This document shows positions 61,496-64,000 of a stretch of DNA of 64,000 bases, piece after piece. The notes under the pieces were generated by a model. The model ran no database searches. It was not told the DNA's origin and worked only from the letters and a program-made list of their open reading frames with translations. Source of the DNA: Paraburkholderia caffeinitolerans (GTDB lineage Bacteria > Pseudomonadota > Gammaproteobacteria > Burkholderiales > Burkholderiaceae). The stretch's first letter is position 1; every line of letters starts with the position of its first letter. The position numbers and the translations under genes were made by a program. The stretch spans positions 62,001-126,000 of the forward strand of contig NZ_CADIKL010000012.1 in the NCBI RefSeq assembly GCF_902859945.1, written 5' to 3'.

Positions 61496-61687
61496 TCAAG
61501 TAGCGAGCAACAGCAACACGAGACCGAGCCCCATCACGATCAACCCGCCGATCCGGATGTGATGCGGCGGCCGCTCCGCAATTCTACGAAACGTGTCGCG
61601 CCAGGCCGTCGGAAAGACGAACGGGAACATGCCCTCGATAATCAGCATTAACGCGATCGCGAGCAACAGGGAACCAGCTATGTTCAT
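61496..61687 (-). CDS. DUF2065 small inner-membrane protein
   Basis: This 63-residue protein has two hydrophobic segments (residues 2-25 and 45-62) around a basic middle ([16 protein letters not shown]), the DUF2065 (YjeT-like) pattern. It lies between hflC and hisZ, a context conserved in proteobacteria. Function unknown. Its start is only four bases after the T-run of the hflC terminator, so no obvious ribosome-binding site or promoter precedes it. Confidence 0.9.
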   Translation of the reverse strand: MNIAGSLLLAIALMLIIEGMFPFVFPTAWRDTFRRIAERPPHHIRIGGLIVMGLGLVLLLLAT

Positions 61688-61690
61688 GCG

Positions 61691-61719
61691 AAAAAACGCG
61701 CCGCGCAGGTGCGCGGCGC
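61691..61719 (-). terminator. Intrinsic terminator of hflC
   Basis: On the minus strand a 10-bp GC-rich stem (GCGCCGCGCA and complement) with a two-base loop is followed by GTTTTTT, 16 bases after the hflC stop. Confidence 0.85.
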
Positions 61720-61734
61720 CCGTGTCTCATTTGT

Positions 61735-62640
61735 TTAATGTTTGCGCGGCGCGGCAGCAGCGGGAGCCGGCTGAGCCTCTCCGTTCGGACTGCGCATGAA
61801 GCGGAAGAAGTCGCTCGACGAATCGACCACAACCACATCGCCCGGCTTGAAGCTCTCGCGGTACGCCTGCATGCTTTGATAGAAGCGATAGAAGTCCGGA
61901 TCGCGGCCATACGCCTGCGCGGCGATCGCGGCAGCCTTGCCGTCGCCTTCGCCCTTGATGGCCTGCGCCTGGCTGTTCGCATCGGCGAGCGCAGCCTGCT
62001 GCTGGCGCTCGGCCTCATCTTTGATCTTCTGTGCCTCTGCCGCGCCCTTCGCGCGCTGGTCGGCGGCGGCTTGCTCGCGCGCGGCGCTCATGCGCTTGTA
62101 GACCACCTCGGCAAGCGCCGCCGGATAGTCGATGCGCGTGAGCTCGATATCGACCACATCGATGCCGAGCGGCGCCGCGGCCGCCTTGAGCGCGTCGCGC
62201 GCGCCGTTGGCAATCGCCTCCTGCTGTGCAAGAGCATCGCTCAAATCGACCTTCGAGAAAGCGCTCGACAGCGCATCGCGCGAGAGCGGCGCGAGCTTGT
62301 CGGCGAGCGCCTGCGGGTCGCCCTTGGTGGCCGCGAAAAGCTTGAGCGGATCGGCCACGCGATAACGCACGACCGGGTTCACGAGCAGTTCGGTCTTGTC
62401 CGCCGTCGTGTAACGGTCGGCATCGGGCGCGTCGAACGCCTGGATGCGCGTGTCGATGAGCGTAGCGGTCTGGAACGGCGGCGGCAGTTTCACGTGCAGG
62501 CCCGGACCCGCGAGCGTCGCATTGGCGCCGCCCGAGGCGGATACCACCGCAACATGGCGCGGATCGACGACGAACACCGCCGACGAAGCCACTAGCACCA
62601 CCACCACGAAGGCGACGACGAACGCAATGATCTTGTTCAT
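61735..62640 (-). CDS. hflC: Protease modulator HflC
   Basis: This 301-residue membrane protein has one N-terminal helix (IIAFVVAFVVVVLVASSAVFVV) and a band-7/SPFH domain, ending in a long Ala-rich tail. With HflK it forms a large cage-like complex around the FtsH protease and regulates its action on membrane proteins. The DIELTRIDYPAALAEVVYKRMSAAREQ segment is typical. It lies 12 bases after hflK and before a strong terminator. Confidence 0.95.
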   Translation of the reverse strand: MNKIIAFVVAFVVVVLVASSAVFVVDPRHVAVVSASGGANATLAGPGLHVKLPPPFQTATLIDTRIQAFDAPDADRYTTADKTELLVNPVVRYRVADPLKLFAATKGDPQALADKLAPLSRDALSSAFSKVDLSDALAQQEAIANGARDALKAAAAPLGIDVVDIELTRIDYPAALAEVVYKRMSAAREQAAADQRAKGAAEAQKIKDEAERQQQAALADANSQAQAIKGEGDGKAAAIAAQAYGRDPDFYRFYQSMQAYRESFKPGDVVVVDSSSDFFRFMRSPNGEAQPAPAAAAPRKH

Positions 62641-62652
62641 GTCGGCGCTCCG

Positions 62653-64000
62653 TTATTGCACGTCGTCTTCGCGACCGCGCGAACGCAGCGCGTCGCGCGA
62701 ACGGAAAGCATCGCTGGCCGCCTGGGCCGCTTCGCTCGCGGACGGCGCCGGCGCCGCGCTTTGCTGCGCGGCCTGCGGTTGCGTGGCCGGCTGCGTACTT
62801 TGCGGCTGTGCGCTTTGTTGCGTGCTCTGTTGTGTGTCGCTGCTCGCCGCAGGCGCTGCTGCGGCGCTCGTCGTATCCGATGCGCCGCCCGCCGGCGCGA
62901 CAGCCGCGCCCGAGGCGCCCGTTGCGGCGGCAGCTCGCTGACGCGTCGCGTCGACGAGCTTGTCGAGCGGCAGATAGATCACGTTATTGCCTGACTTGCT
63001 GTCGACGAACACCTTCGTCGTATTCGAGTAGATGTGCTGCATGGTGTCCAGATACATGCGCTCCCGAATGACGGCCGGTGCTTTCGCGTATTGGTCGTAG
63101 ACGCTGTTAAAGCGCTGCGCGTCGCCCTGCGCCTGCGCCACCACACGGTCGCTGTAGGCCTTGGCGTCTTCGATCACACGTGCCCCTTCGGTTTGCGCGC
63201 GCGGCAACAGCTGATCGGCGTAAGTCTGCGCGTCGCGTTTTGCGCGCTCGCTTTCCTGGCGCGCCTTCGTTTCGTCGTCGAAAGCGGCCTGCACGCGATC
63301 GGGTGCCGTGACGCTCTGAATCGTCACGCCGACCACGCCAAGCCCAGTCTTGTACTCGTCCAGCGCGTGCTGGATGGAATCGGCAAGCTGCGCGCGAATC
63401 GGCTCGCGATCCGCATAGAGCAGATCGTGAGTGCTGCGCGCGCCCACTACGGTGCGCACAGCAGCCTGCGCGGCCTGGCTCACCGTGAGATCGGGATCGA
63501 CGCTGTGGAACAGATAATCGGTAGGTTGCTTGACCTGGTACTGCACGGTGAAACGCACATCGAGAATATCGCCATCGTGCGTGAGCACCGAGGCGTCCTT
63601 CACATTCGACGGACGCACGAGATTATTGCGGCCGATTTCGACGCTGCGGATCTGGCCGACATTCACGATTTCCTGCGACTGGAACGGGAACGGAAAGCGC
63701 CAATGCACGCCCTGGCCGACCGTGTGGCGATACTGGCCCAACTGCAGCACGACGCCGGCCTGCCCATCCTGGACGACGAACACACCGCTGCCCACATAAA
63801 TGGCGATTAGCACGCCAAGCACGATACCCACGCCGATGCGCGCATTGCGGCCGTTGTCCGGTCGTGGCCCAAGCCCGCCCGGACCCTTGCCCTTCTTGCC
63901 GAAAAACGTCGACAACCGGCGATTGAAATCACGCCACATTTCGTCGAGATCGGGGGGGCCGTCACCCTTGCCGCCGCCATTGTTGCCGTTATTACCCGAC
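62653..64000 (-). CDS. hflK: Protease modulator HflK, N-terminus outside window
   Basis: The frame remains open to the right edge of the window: beyond the apparent ATG at 63939 it continues into a Gly/Asn-rich stretch (NGGGKGDGPPDLDEMW), typical of the HflK N-terminus, so the start lies outside. The visible part has one membrane helix (IGVGIVLGVLIAIYVGSGVFVV) and the band-7 domain (QGVHWRFPFPFQSQEIVNVGQIRSVEIG), and ends with a Gln/Ser/Ala-rich tail that is unusually long. HflK pairs with HflC to regulate FtsH. About 450 residues are visible. Confidence 0.95.
   Translation of the reverse strand, partial: SGNNGNNGGGKGDGPPDLDEMWRDFNRRLSTFFGKKGKGPGGLGPRPDNGRNARIGVGIVLGVLIAIYVGSGVFVVQDGQAGVVLQLGQYRHTVGQGVHWRFPFPFQSQEIVNVGQIRSVEIGRNNLVRPSNVKDASVLTHDGDILDVRFTVQYQVKQPTDYLFHSVDPDLTVSQAAQAAVRTVVGARSTHDLLYADREPIRAQLADSIQHALDEYKTGLGVVGVTIQSVTAPDRVQAAFDDETKARQESERAKRDAQTYADQLLPRAQTEGARVIEDAKAYSDRVVAQAQGDAQRFNSVYDQYAKAPAVIRERMYLDTMQHIYSNTTKVFVDSKSGNNVIYLPLDKLVDATRQRAAAATGASGAAVAPAGGASDTTSAAAAPAASSDTQQSTQQSAQPQSTQPATQPQAAQQSAAPAPSASEAAQAASDAFRSRDALRSRGREDDVQ

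Overview
The window reads as core chromosome of a GC-rich betaproteobacterium, most likely Burkholderia or Paraburkholderia (Burkholderiaceae). The basis is the overall GC content, strong third-position GC, gene families such as HisZ, PXPV-repeat exported proteins, DUF2065 and the ArgR-less housekeeping layout, and recognisable Burkholderia-type gene neighbourhoods (hflK-hflC-DUF2065-hisZ-purA; tsaB-rimI-UDG-DUF1853; aceA ... aceB; ppiA-ppiB-lpxH). I see no insertion sequence, integrase, prophage, CRISPR array or toxin-antitoxin system, and almost every stretch over 300 bases carries a recognisable gene.

Layout: (1) 1-5.3 kb: end of an LplT-like transporter, thiD, then a tightly overlapping leftward cluster tsaB-rimI-uracil-DNA glycosylase-DUF1853, and an acyl-CoA-binding protein. 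(2) 5.7-13.5 kb: an RhlE-type DEAD-box helicase and the glyoxylate-shunt region, with aceA and aceB separated by a universal stress protein, a LysR regulator and a type II haloacid dehalogenase carrying the full catalytic set. (3) 13.6-20.6 kb: a cyclotransferase-like protein, an AraC regulator, a GNAT enzyme, a seven-gene tRNA array (Ala, then three Glu-Asp pairs), gltX, a patatin-like lipoprotein and an NlpC/P60 hydrolase. (4) 20.7-28.4 kb: the yejABEF peptide importer, fabI on the other strand, a small exported PXPV protein and tRNA-Ser. (5) 28.5-40.3 kb: lysC, tilS, accA, a 3-methyladenine DNA glycosylase and cysS leftward; a TPR protein, two tandem cyclophilins and lpxH rightward; cysE and trmJ leftward. 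(6) 40.6-49.5 kb: suhB, a second LplT-like transporter, mutS, a degenerate calcineurin-fold exported protein, an FKBP-type isomerase opposite the roxA-type hydroxylase, and an alanine-rich repeat lipoprotein. (7) 49.6-64 kb: dinG, a DUF465 protein, an exported coiled-coil protein, tex, kup, then the leftward cluster hflK-hflC-DUF2065-hisZ-purA-phosphoribosyltransferase, with hflK running off the right edge.

Functionally the window mixes central carbon metabolism (glyoxylate shunt), translation and tRNA biology (tRNAs, gltX, cysS, tilS, trmJ, tsaB, rimI, roxA), DNA repair (two glycosylases, mutS, dinG), fatty-acid and envelope synthesis (fabI, accA, lpxH), protein folding (three isomerases) and membrane quality control (hflKC). 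I did not find a clearly new multi-gene system. The most unusual items are regulatory and small-scale: an intrinsic terminator that doubles as a promoter inside the tRNA array, an AT-rich palindromic leader before aceA, a dehalogenase set between the two glyoxylate-shunt genes, and several poorly characterised exported proteins.
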